Assembly (NCBI GenBank): GCA_934086485.1
Contig: CAKOIF010000005.1
Location: 20,299-84,298, forward strand
Origin: an uncultured Bacilli bacterium
GTDB lineage: Bacteria; Bacillota_I; Bacilli_A; RF39; UBA660
Direction: 5' to 3'
DNA: 64,000 nt
Position numbers and translations under genes: made by a program. The notes beneath the pieces are model-generated. The model ran no database searches and was not told the origin of the DNA. It worked only from the letters and a program-made list of their open reading frames with translations. Of the stretch, positions 16,161 to 25,511 are shown piece after piece (positions within the stretch are counted from its first letter, which is position 1; each line of letters opens with the position of its first letter).

Positions 16161-17390
16161 ATGAAAATTTATACAAAAAATAATGAAGAAATAACATGTC
16201 AAAATGATGTAATTACAAAATACAATTTAGAGTGTTATAATGATTATACATATAAAAATATTTATAGTATTATATCTACTTTATTAAAAGATCCATCTAA
16301 TAAAATTAATGCATATAAATATTTGGAAATTCATTTTAGGTTTGAACATGATGATATTGATTTACTAGGTTACATTAATAGTAGATGCAAAAGCCAATAT
16401 TCAAAGGTTGTTACCATTCCCACAGATGAAATAAAAGTATCAAAAATGGTTCAACGTAATAAAAAAAGTTTAGCATATAATTTATTTAATGTTAATCTAA
16501 AATGTGCCGCAACAAATGAATTTAATTTAAAAGATGGATTATACTCTATAGCTGAAATTAATAATTTAGTATTAAATGGAGTGTTATTACCAATAGGCAA
16601 AGAATATACTGATATAAAAAATATTCCAGAAAAAATAAATGTATTTCAAGAAAATGAAAATCAAAGTGAAAAAGCATCCTTGATACATTGCGTAAAAGAT
16701 TTATCAAAGCTTGGTGATGATTCAGAATATTATTCATATTTTGTTTCTAAAACTATGGATTTTATAGGCTTAAAAAATGTATTAAGCTTAGTTAGAAATG
16801 ATATCATCTTTTTATATTCTTATCAATTAAATATTTATTACAATGATATGTATTTTTCAGATTTTGAGGAATCAATATCTGAAGAAGAGTATTTTAAAGA
16901 TGTTTATGATTTAATACTTAATTTTAATAAAGTTGCTTCCTTATTTAATATTGAAACAATATCAATTGATGCAGCAGAAGTATTTGCTTATTATAATTCA
17001 TTTTGGTATGAAGGTGCGAAAAATTTATTTTTAATACGTAATAAATTTTCAAATGAACAGGCAAATAAAATTGAAAATGATATTATTGAAACTGCTGACG
17101 AAGATTTATTTGAATCTATTTTAAATTTTTATCCAGATGCTTTATATGATTTTAATATTTCTAAAATTATAAACTCCTTGGTTGAAAGAAATATTTTAAA
17201 TGATGAAATTGATGAATATAGGGCATTAGAATATTTAACATATTATCAAAAATATTTAAATGAAAAAAATACATATAGCTTATTAATAATTGTTTATAAA
17301 TCTAAAAATAAAGATGTTATTTATAAAATTAAAAATTTAGGGTATAGCTTAGAAGGTTGTAAGACCAGAAGTCGTAAAAAGAAAAATTAA
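16161..17390 (+). CDS. Uncharacterised cytoplasmic protein
   Basis: 409 residues with no membrane segment or signal. Asn/Tyr/Ile-rich, mostly helical. The C-terminus is basic (GCKTRSRKKKN). A promoter and a terminator (17393-17417) bound it as a single-gene unit. I recognise no motif and assign no function. Confidence 0.65.
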   Translation: MKIYTKNNEEITCQNDVITKYNLECYNDYTYKNIYSIISTLLKDPSNKINAYKYLEIHFRFEHDDIDLLGYINSRCKSQYSKVVTIPTDEIKVSKMVQRNKKSLAYNLFNVNLKCAATNEFNLKDGLYSIAEINNLVLNGVLLPIGKEYTDIKNIPEKINVFQENENQSEKASLIHCVKDLSKLGDDSEYYSYFVSKTMDFIGLKNVLSLVRNDIIFLYSYQLNIYYNDMYFSDFEESISEEEYFKDVYDLILNFNKVASLFNIETISIDAAEVFAYYNSFWYEGAKNLFLIRNKFSNEQANKIENDIIETADEDLFESILNFYPDALYDFNISKIINSLVERNILNDEIDEYRALEYLTYYQKYLNEKNTYSLLIIVYKSKNKDVIYKIKNLGYSLEGCKTRSRKKKN

Positions 17391-17392
17391 GG

Positions 17393-17417
17393 TTCCAAAA
17401 AATGGAATCTTTTTTAT
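17393..17417 (+). terminator. Terminator
   Basis: GGTTCCA / TGGAATC stem with T-run, right after the stop at 17390. Confidence 0.7.
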
Positions 17418-17455
17418 GTAATTTACAAAATTTTTAAAAAATAATTTTTAATTTA

Positions 17456-17484
17456 TTGACTAAAGTAAAAAAATATTATATGAT
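17456..17484 (+). promoter_or_regulatory. Promoter of the 17515 gene
   Basis: TTGACT, 17 nt, TATGAT, 30 nt before the ATG; GAAGGGAG ribosome site follows. Confidence 0.7.
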
Positions 17485-17514
17485 TATCTTGATAATAGAA
17501 GGGAGATTTTTAAA

Positions 17515-18462
17515 ATGGATGAAAATTCAAAAAAGAGTAATGTAGTTCTTCTTACAGTAATAGCAATAGTAACTATGTTAGTTGTTGTAATCGGAGCAAC
17601 ATTTGCTTATTTAGCAAGTCAAGTTGATGGAAAGGGTAATTCAAATATTAATGTTACAACTAATGTATCAAGTGATTTATTTTTAATTGATGCTGGTGCT
17701 CCAATTGAGATTGTAGCTAATACTGAAAATTTTGGAAAGGATCAAGCAGCTGCTGGAGAAGATTTAAGTGCTGAATCACTTGGAAGTATAACTTTTACAA
17801 CAAATAATGAAGCAGAATCTAAAAGAAAATATAAAATTGATTTAAATATTTCACAAAATGATATGGAATATACTTCAGGTACTTGCTATGTAAAAACTGA
17901 TACAGTAGAGGTTGAAAAAGAAAACTGTAATGGTGAAAATATTTGGGCTACAGATGGTAAAGCAGAAAAATGTTATGCTAAAGGAAATGCTGTATCAAGA
18001 ACTGATTATTTAGATAATATGTATTCTTGTACTGCAAGTGATATGTATATTTGGGAAACTAGAAAAGATGCTGAATTAGTATTAGATTTCTATAAAGTTG
18101 ATAATACTAAAACTTCAGAAACTTGTAACACTGGAAAATGTTATGATCCTAATAGACAAGTAGTTGATGGAATAACTTCTGAAGATGCATGTGATGGTAA
18201 TAACAGATGGGTTGCTGATTACTTTAATGCAACAAATAATAAGTGTTATGTACTTCAAAATACATATGATATTACTAATTCTCAAGGAACTATTAATTTA
18301 ATTGATAATGTAGAAATGACCACAAGTAAAGCTATTGGTAAAGTAAATGATTACTATATGGCTAGAGTAACATTAATAAACTACATGCATAATCAAATTC
18401 AAAATGGTTCTAAGAAATTTATGGCTAGTTTAGAATATTCTCAAATTATATCTGAACCTTAA
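17515..18462 (+). CDS. Secreted Cys-rich protein with SipW-type signal peptide
   Basis: 315 residues. The N-terminus (VVLLTVIAIVTMLVVVIGATFAYLAS) has the GATFAY signature of SipW-dependent signal peptides used by TasA/camelysin-like proteins. The mature part has many Cys (TSGTCYVKTD, EKENCNGENIW, CYAKG, CTAS, ETCNTGKCYDP, EDACDGNN, NKCYVLQ), suggesting several disulfides, and ends in a beta-rich VKVNDYYMARVTLINYM region. Possibly a surface or matrix subunit; the function is inferred from the signal type only. It is a single-gene unit with its own promoter and terminator. Confidence 0.65.
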   Translation: MDENSKKSNVVLLTVIAIVTMLVVVIGATFAYLASQVDGKGNSNINVTTNVSSDLFLIDAGAPIEIVANTENFGKDQAAAGEDLSAESLGSITFTTNNEAESKRKYKIDLNISQNDMEYTSGTCYVKTDTVEVEKENCNGENIWATDGKAEKCYAKGNAVSRTDYLDNMYSCTASDMYIWETRKDAELVLDFYKVDNTKTSETCNTGKCYDPNRQVVDGITSEDACDGNNRWVADYFNATNNKCYVLQNTYDITNSQGTINLIDNVEMTTSKAIGKVNDYYMARVTLINYMHNQIQNGSKKFMASLEYSQIISEP

Positions 18463-18479
18463 TAATAACTTAAATAAAT

Positions 18480-18503
18480 ACTAGGCTTAAACCTAGTTTT
18501 TTT
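18480..18503 (+). terminator. Terminator
   Basis: ACTAGG / CCTAGT stem with a seven-T tail. Confidence 0.75.
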
Positions 18504-18586
18504 ATGTAAATATATTACATTCGTACTTGAAAATATTATAAAAAAATGATTAAATTATTATAGATAGAATAAAGGAGATATTTTGT

Positions 18587-20194
18587 ATGGAAAAAAATAT
18601 TAATGTAAAAATAATGGGAGTATTTGCAAGTATTCTTTTATTATTTATTGTAATAACAGCATCATTTGCCTATTTTGGTTCATTTGATGTAAATTTAAAT
18701 AATAATGTAGCAGTAAATATTAATGCAGTTTCACCTGGTGATGCAACATTTATTTCAAATGCAACACAACTTAATTTACAAGTCCCTGCAGCAAATATGA
18801 GTCAAACAGCCTCAAATAATGAAGTAGCGGCAGCAACAAATACTGCAACACTAACAGTAAATTTAACTGGTGCAGCAAACCTTCTTACAACATGTACATA
18901 TGATATTGTTTATGAATATGATAGTACCTCAAATGTATATGGTAAAAGTCCTACTACAAAAAATGGTAATAAAGAAATCACATTACAAGTATCAAATGTA
19001 AATGGAACAAATAATTTTGCAAATGAAAAAAACTTTGATTTTGATTCAAGTTGGAGTGGACTAAAAAGAACTCTAGTAAGTGGAGCAACAATATCAAGTA
19101 ATGGAACATTAACTACTCAAAATATATCAATAACAGGAAAATATTATAACTTAACTATTCCTCAAACATCAATCGAGGGAAAAGCCTTTACTGGTAAAAT
19201 TTATGTAACAAATCATAGTTGTAGTACAAGTGAACCAGCGTATATAACAATTTTAGCCAATAGTAAAGTAAATGAAGCGACACCAAATTTTGCAAGTACA
19301 GCAACAACAAATGAAGGCTTATATAAAGCTGATGATGATTATACTGAAACAACCGGTATGAAGTCATACTACTTTAGAGGAGCAGTGGATAATAACTGGG
19401 TAAAATTTGGAAAAGATAGTACAGGAAAAGATATTTACTGGAGAATAATAAGAATAAATGGTGATGGCAGTATAAGAATGATATATACAGGAACAACATC
19501 ACCAACAGAAAGTACTAAAGTAGTAATGACAGGAGAAGGTACTCAAATAAGTGCAAGTGCCTTTAATAGTAGCGCAGATAAAGCAGAATATGTAGGATAT
19601 ATGTATACTTTAGGAGAGCCACATGGAAATAGTACAGACAGTGCAATAAAAACTACAATAGATAATTGGTATAAAACAACAACATTAGAAACAGATAGTG
19701 CAACAAAAAGTTTAGTTGCAGATCAAATATTCTGTAATGATAGAAGTGCAGGCTCTACTCAAACAGCAGCATGGACATCAACTGGAGCAATCTATTACTA
19801 TGGAGTAAGAGATAGATTGTATACAAATAAAACACCAATATTAACATGTCCAACAGAAAGTGATAAATTTACATCAAAGGGAAGTAGTATAGGAAATAAA
19901 AGTTTAGAGTATCCAGTGGGCCTTATAACAGCAGACGAAGTAGTAATGGCTGGAGGAAAATTTGCAACAGACAATAGTTCTTATTACTTGTATACAAACC
20001 AAGATTATTGGTTGGGGTCGCCTAATTATTTCACTTCGAGTGGACTTACTATTGAGTTTTATGTAAATTCTTCAGGTTGTCTGAGCAGTAGTAATGTGGA
20101 TGGTCTTGATGGCGCCCGTCCTGTTGTTTCTCTATCCTCTAAAGCCAAGTTATCGGGCAGTGGAACATGGAATAAACCATACACAGTAAGTTGA
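18587..20194 (+). CDS. Large surface protein with SipW-type N-terminus and DGR-like tail
   Basis: 535 residues. The N-terminus (VFASILLLFIVITASFAYFGSF) is a SipW-type signal followed by a beta module (VAVNINAVSPGDATFISNATQ, LQVPAANMSQ) shared with the protein at 30904. The family C-terminal domain follows (YYFRGAVDNNWVKFG; IYWRIIRINGDGSIRMIYTG; GLITADEVVMAGG), then a hypervariable tail from ~20008 ending GARPVVSLSSKAKL. It has no invertible element upstream; AAAGGAG and an ordinary leader precede the ATG, so it is probably expressed constitutively. Confidence 0.75.
   Translation: MEKNINVKIMGVFASILLLFIVITASFAYFGSFDVNLNNNVAVNINAVSPGDATFISNATQLNLQVPAANMSQTASNNEVAAATNTATLTVNLTGAANLLTTCTYDIVYEYDSTSNVYGKSPTTKNGNKEITLQVSNVNGTNNFANEKNFDFDSSWSGLKRTLVSGATISSNGTLTTQNISITGKYYNLTIPQTSIEGKAFTGKIYVTNHSCSTSEPAYITILANSKVNEATPNFASTATTNEGLYKADDDYTETTGMKSYYFRGAVDNNWVKFGKDSTGKDIYWRIIRINGDGSIRMIYTGTTSPTESTKVVMTGEGTQISASAFNSSADKAEYVGYMYTLGEPHGNSTDSAIKTTIDNWYKTTTLETDSATKSLVADQIFCNDRSAGSTQTAAWTSTGAIYYYGVRDRLYTNKTPILTCPTESDKFTSKGSSIGNKSLEYPVGLITADEVVMAGGKFATDNSSYYLYTNQDYWLGSPNYFTSSGLTIEFYVNSSGCLSSSNVDGLDGARPVVSLSSKAKLSGSGTWNKPYTVS
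20008..20152 (+). other. Hypervariable lectin tail (DGR variable-region-like), 18587 gene
   Basis: Begins TGG TTG GGG TCG CCT and ends in a GC-rich stretch GGCGCCCGTCCTGTTGTT also present at 61532-61549. Against the 61409 copy, constant codons alternate with codons differing mainly in positions 1 and 2 while keeping a final T (TAT/AAT, AAT/GAT, TGT/GAT, AGT/GCT, AGT/CGT), as expected if adenines of an AAT-rich template were randomised. Confidence 0.6.
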
Positions 20195-20195
20195 T

Positions 20196-20224
20196 TTGGT
20201 TGATTGAAGTAATTTTGTTATAAT
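20196..20224 (+). promoter_or_regulatory. Promoter of the 20269-lemA unit
   Basis: TTGGTT, 17 nt, TATAAT, directly after the upstream stop codon. Confidence 0.6.
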
Positions 20225-20268
20225 AATTAGAAAATTTATAAATATATTTTAAAAGGAGAAGTATTAAA

Positions 20269-20793
20269 ATGGAAAAGAAAAAAGATAGAAAATTTATATT
20301 ATATATTGTAATAATAGTATTTATTGCATCACTTGGAACTCTTACTTATAGAGTAGGTTCATCTATTAAAGCAAAGAAAGATGCTATAATCGAGGAATAC
20401 AATAAAGAAAAGCAAGAAATTAAAGATAAGCAAAAACAGGCTGAGGAAGAAGCTAAAAAAAGACAAGAGGAATTAGAGCAAAAAAGGAAAGAAGAGGAGC
20501 TTGAAAGAGAAAAAGACAGTTTTAATAATATGCATGAATTTTATGCTGGAACTAAAGGTGGAACTGCTACAGGCCTTGAGGTTGATGAAATAATTAAGAG
20601 CAATAAAAAATCAAGTGAACATTTAATCGAGGTAATATTTGATGGTACTTCTTATGGTGCTGATCCAGATAAAATCAAAGAAATTAAAAGTATGCTTAAA
20701 AGTTTTAATGGTTACAAATTACAAAATTATGAAATATCTGTGGATTATGATGAAAATGGTTATGTAAATAAAGTAACTATTGAGACAAAGTAA
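20269..20793 (+). CDS. Membrane-anchored coiled-coil protein of unknown function
   Basis: 174 residues: one N-terminal membrane helix (FILYIVIIVFIASLGTLTYRVG), a highly charged coiled coil (residues ~35-85, rich in E, K and Q), and a C-terminal ~80-residue globular part (HLIEVIFDGTSYGADPDKIKEIKSML... YEISVDYDENGYVNKVTIETK). The lemA gene begins 12 nt after its stop behind AAGGAGG, so the two are co-expressed. I do not recognise the C-terminal domain. Confidence 0.7.
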   Translation: MEKKKDRKFILYIVIIVFIASLGTLTYRVGSSIKAKKDAIIEEYNKEKQEIKDKQKQAEEEAKKRQEELEQKRKEEELEREKDSFNNMHEFYAGTKGGTATGLEVDEIIKSNKKSSEHLIEVIFDGTSYGADPDKIKEIKSMLKSFNGYKLQNYEISVDYDENGYVNKVTIETK

Positions 20794-20805
20794 GGAGGAA
20801 GTAAG

Positions 20806-21345
20806 ATGTTATTAAATATTATTTTATTAATTATTGTAATTATATCAGGAATGATTTTATCATACTATAATGGTTTTGTTAAAAAAGGTAATAGAGTTAA
20901 AGAAAGAGAATCTCAAATAGATGTTTTATTAAACCAAAGATTTGATTTAATTCCAAATATAGTTAACTGTGTTAAAGGTTATGCTAAACATGAAAAGACT
21001 ACATTAGAAAATGTTACTAAATTAAGAAGTGATTATCAAAATAATGGATTTAGTACTAAAGAAACTGAAAAGATTGATAATCAAATAAATAATCTTATGG
21101 CAATCGCAGAAAGTTATCCAGATTTAAAGGCAAATGCAGACTTTTTAAATTTACAAAGAAATTTAAATGAAATCGAAAATAAATTAAGTTATGCAAGAAC
21201 AAGTTATAATAATGCAGTTACATCATTTAATAATGCAGTAGAAAGTGTACCCTCAAATATAATTGCTAAAATATTTAACTTTGAGAAAAAAGACTTATTT
21301 AAAATTGAAAGTGAAAAAAGAGAAAATATTAAAGTAAATTTATAA
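20806..21345 (+). CDS. lemA: LemA family protein
   Basis: 179 residues: an N-terminal membrane helix, then the LemA helical bundle with NRVKERESQIDVLLNQRFDLIPN and AIAESYPDLKANADFLNLQRNLNEIENKLSYARTSYNNAV, close to the family consensus. Function in bacteria is unclear; it is usually membrane-bound with most of the chain outside. A terminator follows immediately. Confidence 0.9.
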   Translation: MLLNIILLIIVIISGMILSYYNGFVKKGNRVKERESQIDVLLNQRFDLIPNIVNCVKGYAKHEKTTLENVTKLRSDYQNNGFSTKETEKIDNQINNLMAIAESYPDLKANADFLNLQRNLNEIENKLSYARTSYNNAVTSFNNAVESVPSNIIAKIFNFEKKDLFKIESEKRENIKVNL

Positions 21346-21346
21346 A

Positions 21347-21372
21347 AATGCTATTTTAAATAGCGTTTTTTT
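21347..21372 (+). terminator. Terminator after lemA
   Basis: AATGCTATT / AATAGCGTT stem followed by seven T. Confidence 0.75.
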
Positions 21373-21414
21373 ATGCTAAAATATTATTGTATACTAGGAA
21401 AGGGTAGTGGACTT

Positions 21415-21786
21415 ATGAATAATACTTTAGAATATTTAAAAAATAATGGAATTGATGTAGATTTAGGATTATCTTTTATTGGTGATGAAACCTCTTACAA
21501 AGAACTTTTATTAGAGTTTAAAAATGGTTTTATTAATCAAATGAATGAAATTAAAACTTTATATGAAAATAAAGATATTGAAAATTATGGAATAAAAGTT
21601 CACGCTCTTAAAAGTAATTGTAAGACTTTTGGAATAATGACTTTTGCTAATATGGCTTATGAACATGAAATGGCTGCGAAAAATGGTGATGTTAATTTTA
21701 TAAATCAAAATATTACTAATCTTTTTGTAAAGGCCAATGAACTATATAAAGTATTAGATACATTCTTCGGAGGTAACAATGAATAA
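21415..21786 (+). CDS. HPt (histidine phosphotransfer) domain protein
   Basis: 123 residues from ATG 21415 (AAAGGG about 11 nt upstream; the in-frame ATG at 21373 sits at the terminator edge). The phospho-acceptor His lies in KVHALKSNCKTFG, the HPt signature. A single helical-bundle domain. It overlaps the next gene by 8 nt and heads a three-gene phosphorelay unit with a receiver protein and a hybrid kinase. Confidence 0.85.
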   Translation: MNNTLEYLKNNGIDVDLGLSFIGDETSYKELLLEFKNGFINQMNEIKTLYENKDIENYGIKVHALKSNCKTFGIMTFANMAYEHEMAAKNGDVNFINQNITNLFVKANELYKVLDTFFGGNNE

Positions 21787-23275
21787 TTTAATAAATGATT
21801 TATTTAATATAATTGATATAACTTTAATAGATTTAAACGAAGATAAAGTATATTTATATGATAAATATACAGAAAATCCATCAAGTATTAGTTATGAAGA
21901 TTATTTTGAAAGATGTAAAAAAAGTCTTCATCCAGATTATGCAAATACTTATTTTAATGAAATTAGTGCTAATAATTTACCTATTGATGGATATAAAACT
22001 ATTAATTTTTTAAAATTATCTAATTTACTTATATATGATAATTATACTGCTCTTGTTAAGCTACTTCCAGGTAATAAAGTATTTATTATTTCATTTAAGT
22101 CTGAAGATAAACCTAAAAAAGAAGATAAAAATGATATAAGTAGTGATATAACTGATTTAATATTAAATATTGAAAATACTTTAGAAAGTATTTCTAGAGA
22201 TAATAATGAAGTTAATAATTTATATAATTATTTTTCATCACTTTTATATGATGTTGTTAAGAAAAACCCAGAGATTAATAAATATTATGAAGGAAAACTT
22301 ATAAGCAAAATGAATAATTTTACAGAATATCTTTTGATAGTGGACGATGATAACTTAACAAGAAGTATATTTAAAAAAGCATTTTCTTCGTATAATATAA
22401 TCGAAGCTAAAAATGGTGAAGAAGCTGTAGAAATAATTAATAATAATTTAAAAACAAATGAAAAAAATATTGTTGGTATGTTCTTAGATTTAAAAATGCC
22501 AGTTATGGATGGCTTTGGCGTACTAGACTTTTTAAATGAAAAAAGACTACTTAATAAAATGCCTGTTGTTATAGTTTCTGCTGATGATAGTAAAGATACT
22601 AAAGAAAAAGTCTATGCTTATGAAATAGCGGATATGATTGAAAAACCATTTAATTTTGAAATTATTAATAAAAGATTAAATAATATGGTAAGAATGTATT
22701 CAAAAAACAATTACTTATCAGATATTATAAAATCTCAAAATAAAGATTTAAGTAATATTTTAGATAATTATGTAGAGGCTTATTTAATTGATAATAATTC
22801 TGTATATGAAAAAGTATTAGAAATACTTACTTTAATGCTTACAGATAATAAAGATATAATTATTAATGCAGCTAAATATTATGATATTGGATTAAAACTT
22901 GTACCAGTAACATACTTTAATAATTTTAATAATTTAAATGAGGATGAAAAAAAAGTAATATATTCTTATCCAAATAAATCAGTAATTGTATTAAATAATA
23001 TTAATTCTTTGGATGAAAAAACTAAAGAGTATGCAAAAAATATATGTTTAATGCATAATGAAAGATATGATGGTAAGGGCTTTCCTAAATCTTTAAAAGA
23101 AAGTGAAATACCTTTATATGTATATCTTGTAAATATTGCTTATGAATATGCAAGGGGCACTATAAAAAATATTTCTAAAGAAGAAATGATTAAAATAATT
23201 ATAAGTAAAAATAATACTAAATATAGTCCTGAAAGTATTGAAATATTTAATAAAATAAGTGGTGATATTAAATGA
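21779..23275 (+). CDS. Receiver-domain protein with a degenerate HD-GYP-like C-terminus
   Basis: 498 residues. Residues 1-~115 are an uncharacterised sensory-like N-domain. A receiver domain lies at ~185-305 (LLIVDDDNLTR, phospho-Asp in MFLDLKMPVMDGFG, VSADDS, EKPF). The C-terminal ~170 residues resemble HD-GYP: KYYDIGLKLVP stands where HDIGKIGIP is expected and MHNERYDGKGFP matches HHERWDGKGYP. The first metal His is Tyr, so cyclic-di-GMP hydrolysis is doubtful; it may be a regulatory domain. Co-transcribed with HPt and kinase genes (4-nt overlap with the latter). Confidence 0.75.
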   Translation: MNNLINDLFNIIDITLIDLNEDKVYLYDKYTENPSSISYEDYFERCKKSLHPDYANTYFNEISANNLPIDGYKTINFLKLSNLLIYDNYTALVKLLPGNKVFIISFKSEDKPKKEDKNDISSDITDLILNIENTLESISRDNNEVNNLYNYFSSLLYDVVKKNPEINKYYEGKLISKMNNFTEYLLIVDDDNLTRSIFKKAFSSYNIIEAKNGEEAVEIINNNLKTNEKNIVGMFLDLKMPVMDGFGVLDFLNEKRLLNKMPVVIVSADDSKDTKEKVYAYEIADMIEKPFNFEIINKRLNNMVRMYSKNNYLSDIIKSQNKDLSNILDNYVEAYLIDNNSVYEKVLEILTLMLTDNKDIIINAAKYYDIGLKLVPVTYFNNFNNLNEDEKKVIYSYPNKSVIVLNNINSLDEKTKEYAKNICLMHNERYDGKGFPKSLKESEIPLYVYLVNIAYEYARGTIKNISKEEMIKIIISKNNTKYSPESIEIFNKISGDIK

Positions 23276-25128
23276 TAAGATCTTGTTTACTTCAGATATT
23301 ATCATTATGTTATTTATTATTACTACTTTCTGTATTTACTAAAAAAAGAAAAGAAAAAAGTTTAGAAAATAAAAACTTTGAGGTATTTTCAATTTTAACA
23401 TTTATTGTAATTTTATTTGATGGTGTTAAAAACTATTTATTATTTTTTCAAGATAAATATGAACTATTAAATATGATTATTTGTAAAGGCTTTTTAGTAA
23501 GCACTATTATATGGAGTACTTGGCTAATTATATATATAAGTAGTCTTAAAAAAGAATTTAAAACTTTAAAAGAATTATTTAAAAGTAATACATTTTATAT
23601 AATTTTAATGATAATAAGTTTAATATTATGTGGGGTGAGTATTTACTTAAAACCAAATTACTTTGTTGATATTGATAAATTAATTGCTTATCAAAATGGT
23701 AGGGATTTATATTTTACTTATATAGTTAATATCGTTTACAGTGGGCTTTTAGTAATATATATGATTTATAAAAAAGAAAAACTTGATTTTAGTAAGAAAA
23801 TGATAGTATTTTCTTTTGCATTTTTAAGTCTTATTGGAATAGTAATTAGTTGGGTAAATCCAAGTGTTTCAATTAATAGTTCGATAATGGGACTTGTTAT
23901 GGCTCTTATTTATTTTACAATGGAAAATCCAGATTTAAAAATAATAAATGAACTTGAAAAAGATAAAGAGGAGGCTAATGAAGCCTCAAAAGCAAAAACT
24001 GATTTTTTATCAAATATGAGTCATGATATTAGAACACCAATGAATGCTATAATAGGTTTTTCTGAAAGTCTTCTTACAGAAAATATGCCAATTAATCAAA
24101 AAAGTGAAGTTCAAAGTATTTATGATGCAGCATCAACATTATTAGGAATTATTAATAATATTTTAGATGTTTCAAGAATTGAAAGTGGTAAAGAGGAAAA
24201 GAAAGAAACTACTTATGAAATGCGTAAGATTGTTATGCAACTTTCTTCGGTGATAACTGCTAAACTAGATCAAAATAAAGTAAAACTTAATATAAATATA
24301 TCTTCGGATGTACCTAAATTTATGATAGGTGATGAACTTAAAATATATCAAATACTTATGAATATATTATCAAATGCCGCTAAATATACAAATGAAGGTC
24401 ATATAGATTTTAATATAAGTAGTGAAAATGTTGGTGATATGGCTACAGTTAAATTTTCTGTAGCAGATACTGGAATAGGTATTAAAGAAAGTGATTATGA
24501 TAAATTATTTGTTAAATTTTCAAGAATTCATAATCAAGAAAATTATAATGAAGTTGAGGGTACTGGACTTGGTCTTGTTATAACAAAGAAATTAGTTGAA
24601 CTTTTAGGAGGTACAATATCATTTACCTCAAAGTATAAAGTTGGAACAACATTTACTGTAGTACTTCCACAGAAAATAGATTTTAATGCTATTGAGAAAG
24701 AAGAAGTTAATACTCAAACTAAAGTAAGTACCTCAAATGTACATTTTGATGGATCACTATATGACATATTAATTGTTGATGATAATATGTTAAACTTAAA
24801 AGTTGCTCAAAGAATATTATCTGATTATAAATTTAATATAACATGTCTTCAAAGTGGAGCTGAGGCTATTGAAAAAATTAAAGGTGGAGCAAGATATGAC
24901 TTAATATTTTTAGATCATATGATGCCACTTATGGATGGTATTCAAACTTTAAAAACACTTAAAAATTTAGAGGGTGTTAAAGTTCCTCCGGTAATTGCTC
25001 TTACTGCTAATGCAATGGTAGGAATGAAAGAGTTTTATTTAAAAGAGGGCTTTGATGGCTATATTTCAAAACCTATTAATAGAGAAGAACTTCAAGTGCT
25101 TTTAAATAATATATTTTGTAAAAGATAA
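23272..25128 (+). CDS. Hybrid sensor histidine kinase/receiver
   Basis: 618 residues: about seven membrane helices in the first ~220 residues, then HisKA (phospho-His in FLSNMSHDIRTPMNAIIGFSE), HATPase (N box ILSNAAKYTNEG, G1 ADTGIGI, G2 GTGLGLVI) and a C-terminal receiver (LIVDDNMLNL; phospho-Asp in IFLDHMMPLMDGIQ). With the HPt and receiver proteins before it, it forms a complete His-Asp-His-Asp relay. The signal is unknown. It ends at a terminator shared with rpmB. Confidence 0.93.
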   Translation: MIRSCLLQILSLCYLLLLLSVFTKKRKEKSLENKNFEVFSILTFIVILFDGVKNYLLFFQDKYELLNMIICKGFLVSTIIWSTWLIIYISSLKKEFKTLKELFKSNTFYIILMIISLILCGVSIYLKPNYFVDIDKLIAYQNGRDLYFTYIVNIVYSGLLVIYMIYKKEKLDFSKKMIVFSFAFLSLIGIVISWVNPSVSINSSIMGLVMALIYFTMENPDLKIINELEKDKEEANEASKAKTDFLSNMSHDIRTPMNAIIGFSESLLTENMPINQKSEVQSIYDAASTLLGIINNILDVSRIESGKEEKKETTYEMRKIVMQLSSVITAKLDQNKVKLNINISSDVPKFMIGDELKIYQILMNILSNAAKYTNEGHIDFNISSENVGDMATVKFSVADTGIGIKESDYDKLFVKFSRIHNQENYNEVEGTGLGLVITKKLVELLGGTISFTSKYKVGTTFTVVLPQKIDFNAIEKEEVNTQTKVSTSNVHFDGSLYDILIVDDNMLNLKVAQRILSDYKFNITCLQSGAEAIEKIKGGARYDLIFLDHMMPLMDGIQTLKTLKNLEGVKVPPVIALTANAMVGMKEFYLKEGFDGYISKPINREELQVLLNNIFCKR

Positions 25129-25130
25129 AT

Positions 25131-25166
25131 AAAAAATACTGATTTTTAAAACCAGTATTTTTATTT
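25131..25166. terminator. Bidirectional terminator between the kinase and rpmB
   Basis: AAATACTG / CAGTATTT stem flanked by A- and T-runs; it includes the rpmB stop codon. Confidence 0.7.
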
Positions 25167-25328
25167 TTGTTTATTAATTGTTCTTGCTTCTCTTGCAGAA
25201 ATAATAACTTTTTCTCCATTAATAACTTTTTTTTGAAGATTTGGTCTTTGAACTCTTTTTGTTGCATTTAATGCATGAGATCTATTATTTCCTGATAAAG
25301 GTTTTTTATTAGTTATTTTAGTAGCCAT
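25161..25328 (-). CDS. rpmB: Large ribosomal subunit protein bL28
   Basis: A 55-residue gene shorter than the usual cut-off. The protein starts MATKITNKKPLSGNNRSHAL and contains NATKRVQRPNLQKKVINGEKV, the bL28 pattern (GN-x-x-SH-A, KR-x-x-x-PNLQ). No zinc Cys pairs are present, so it is a C-minus form. GGAGG lies upstream of the ATG on the minus strand. Confidence 0.92.
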   Translation of the reverse strand: MATKITNKKPLSGNNRSHALNATKRVQRPNLQKKVINGEKVIISAREARTINKQK

Positions 25329-25421
25329 TATTAGTTTCCTCCTTTTTTCATTACTTTTAAATTTTACTATAAATACGGGGAAAAGTCAACAAAATTTGGT
25401 TTACAAAATATTATTCTTTAA

Positions 25422-25463
25422 CGAACAAATATTCTTGATTTATAAAAAATAGTGTGTTATTAT
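25422..25463 (+). promoter_or_regulatory. ruvA promoter with a LexA-box-like site
   Basis: TTGATT (25435), 17 nt, TATTAT. The sequence CGAACAAATATTCT just upstream has GAAC-4-ATTC, one base from the Bacillus LexA half-sites GAAC-4-GTTC. SOS control of ruvAB is common in this group; the match is imperfect. Confidence 0.4.
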
Positions 25464-25511
25464 TTTAATGTAGTCCAAAATGGTTTATAATTAAATAGTG
25501 GAGGTAAAGAT

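Noticed and set aside
23272..25128. Mycoplasma-type code (TGA as Trp)
   Set aside because: TGA acts as the real stop of genes such as those ending at 20194, 23275 and 32676, and Trp is written TGG throughout.
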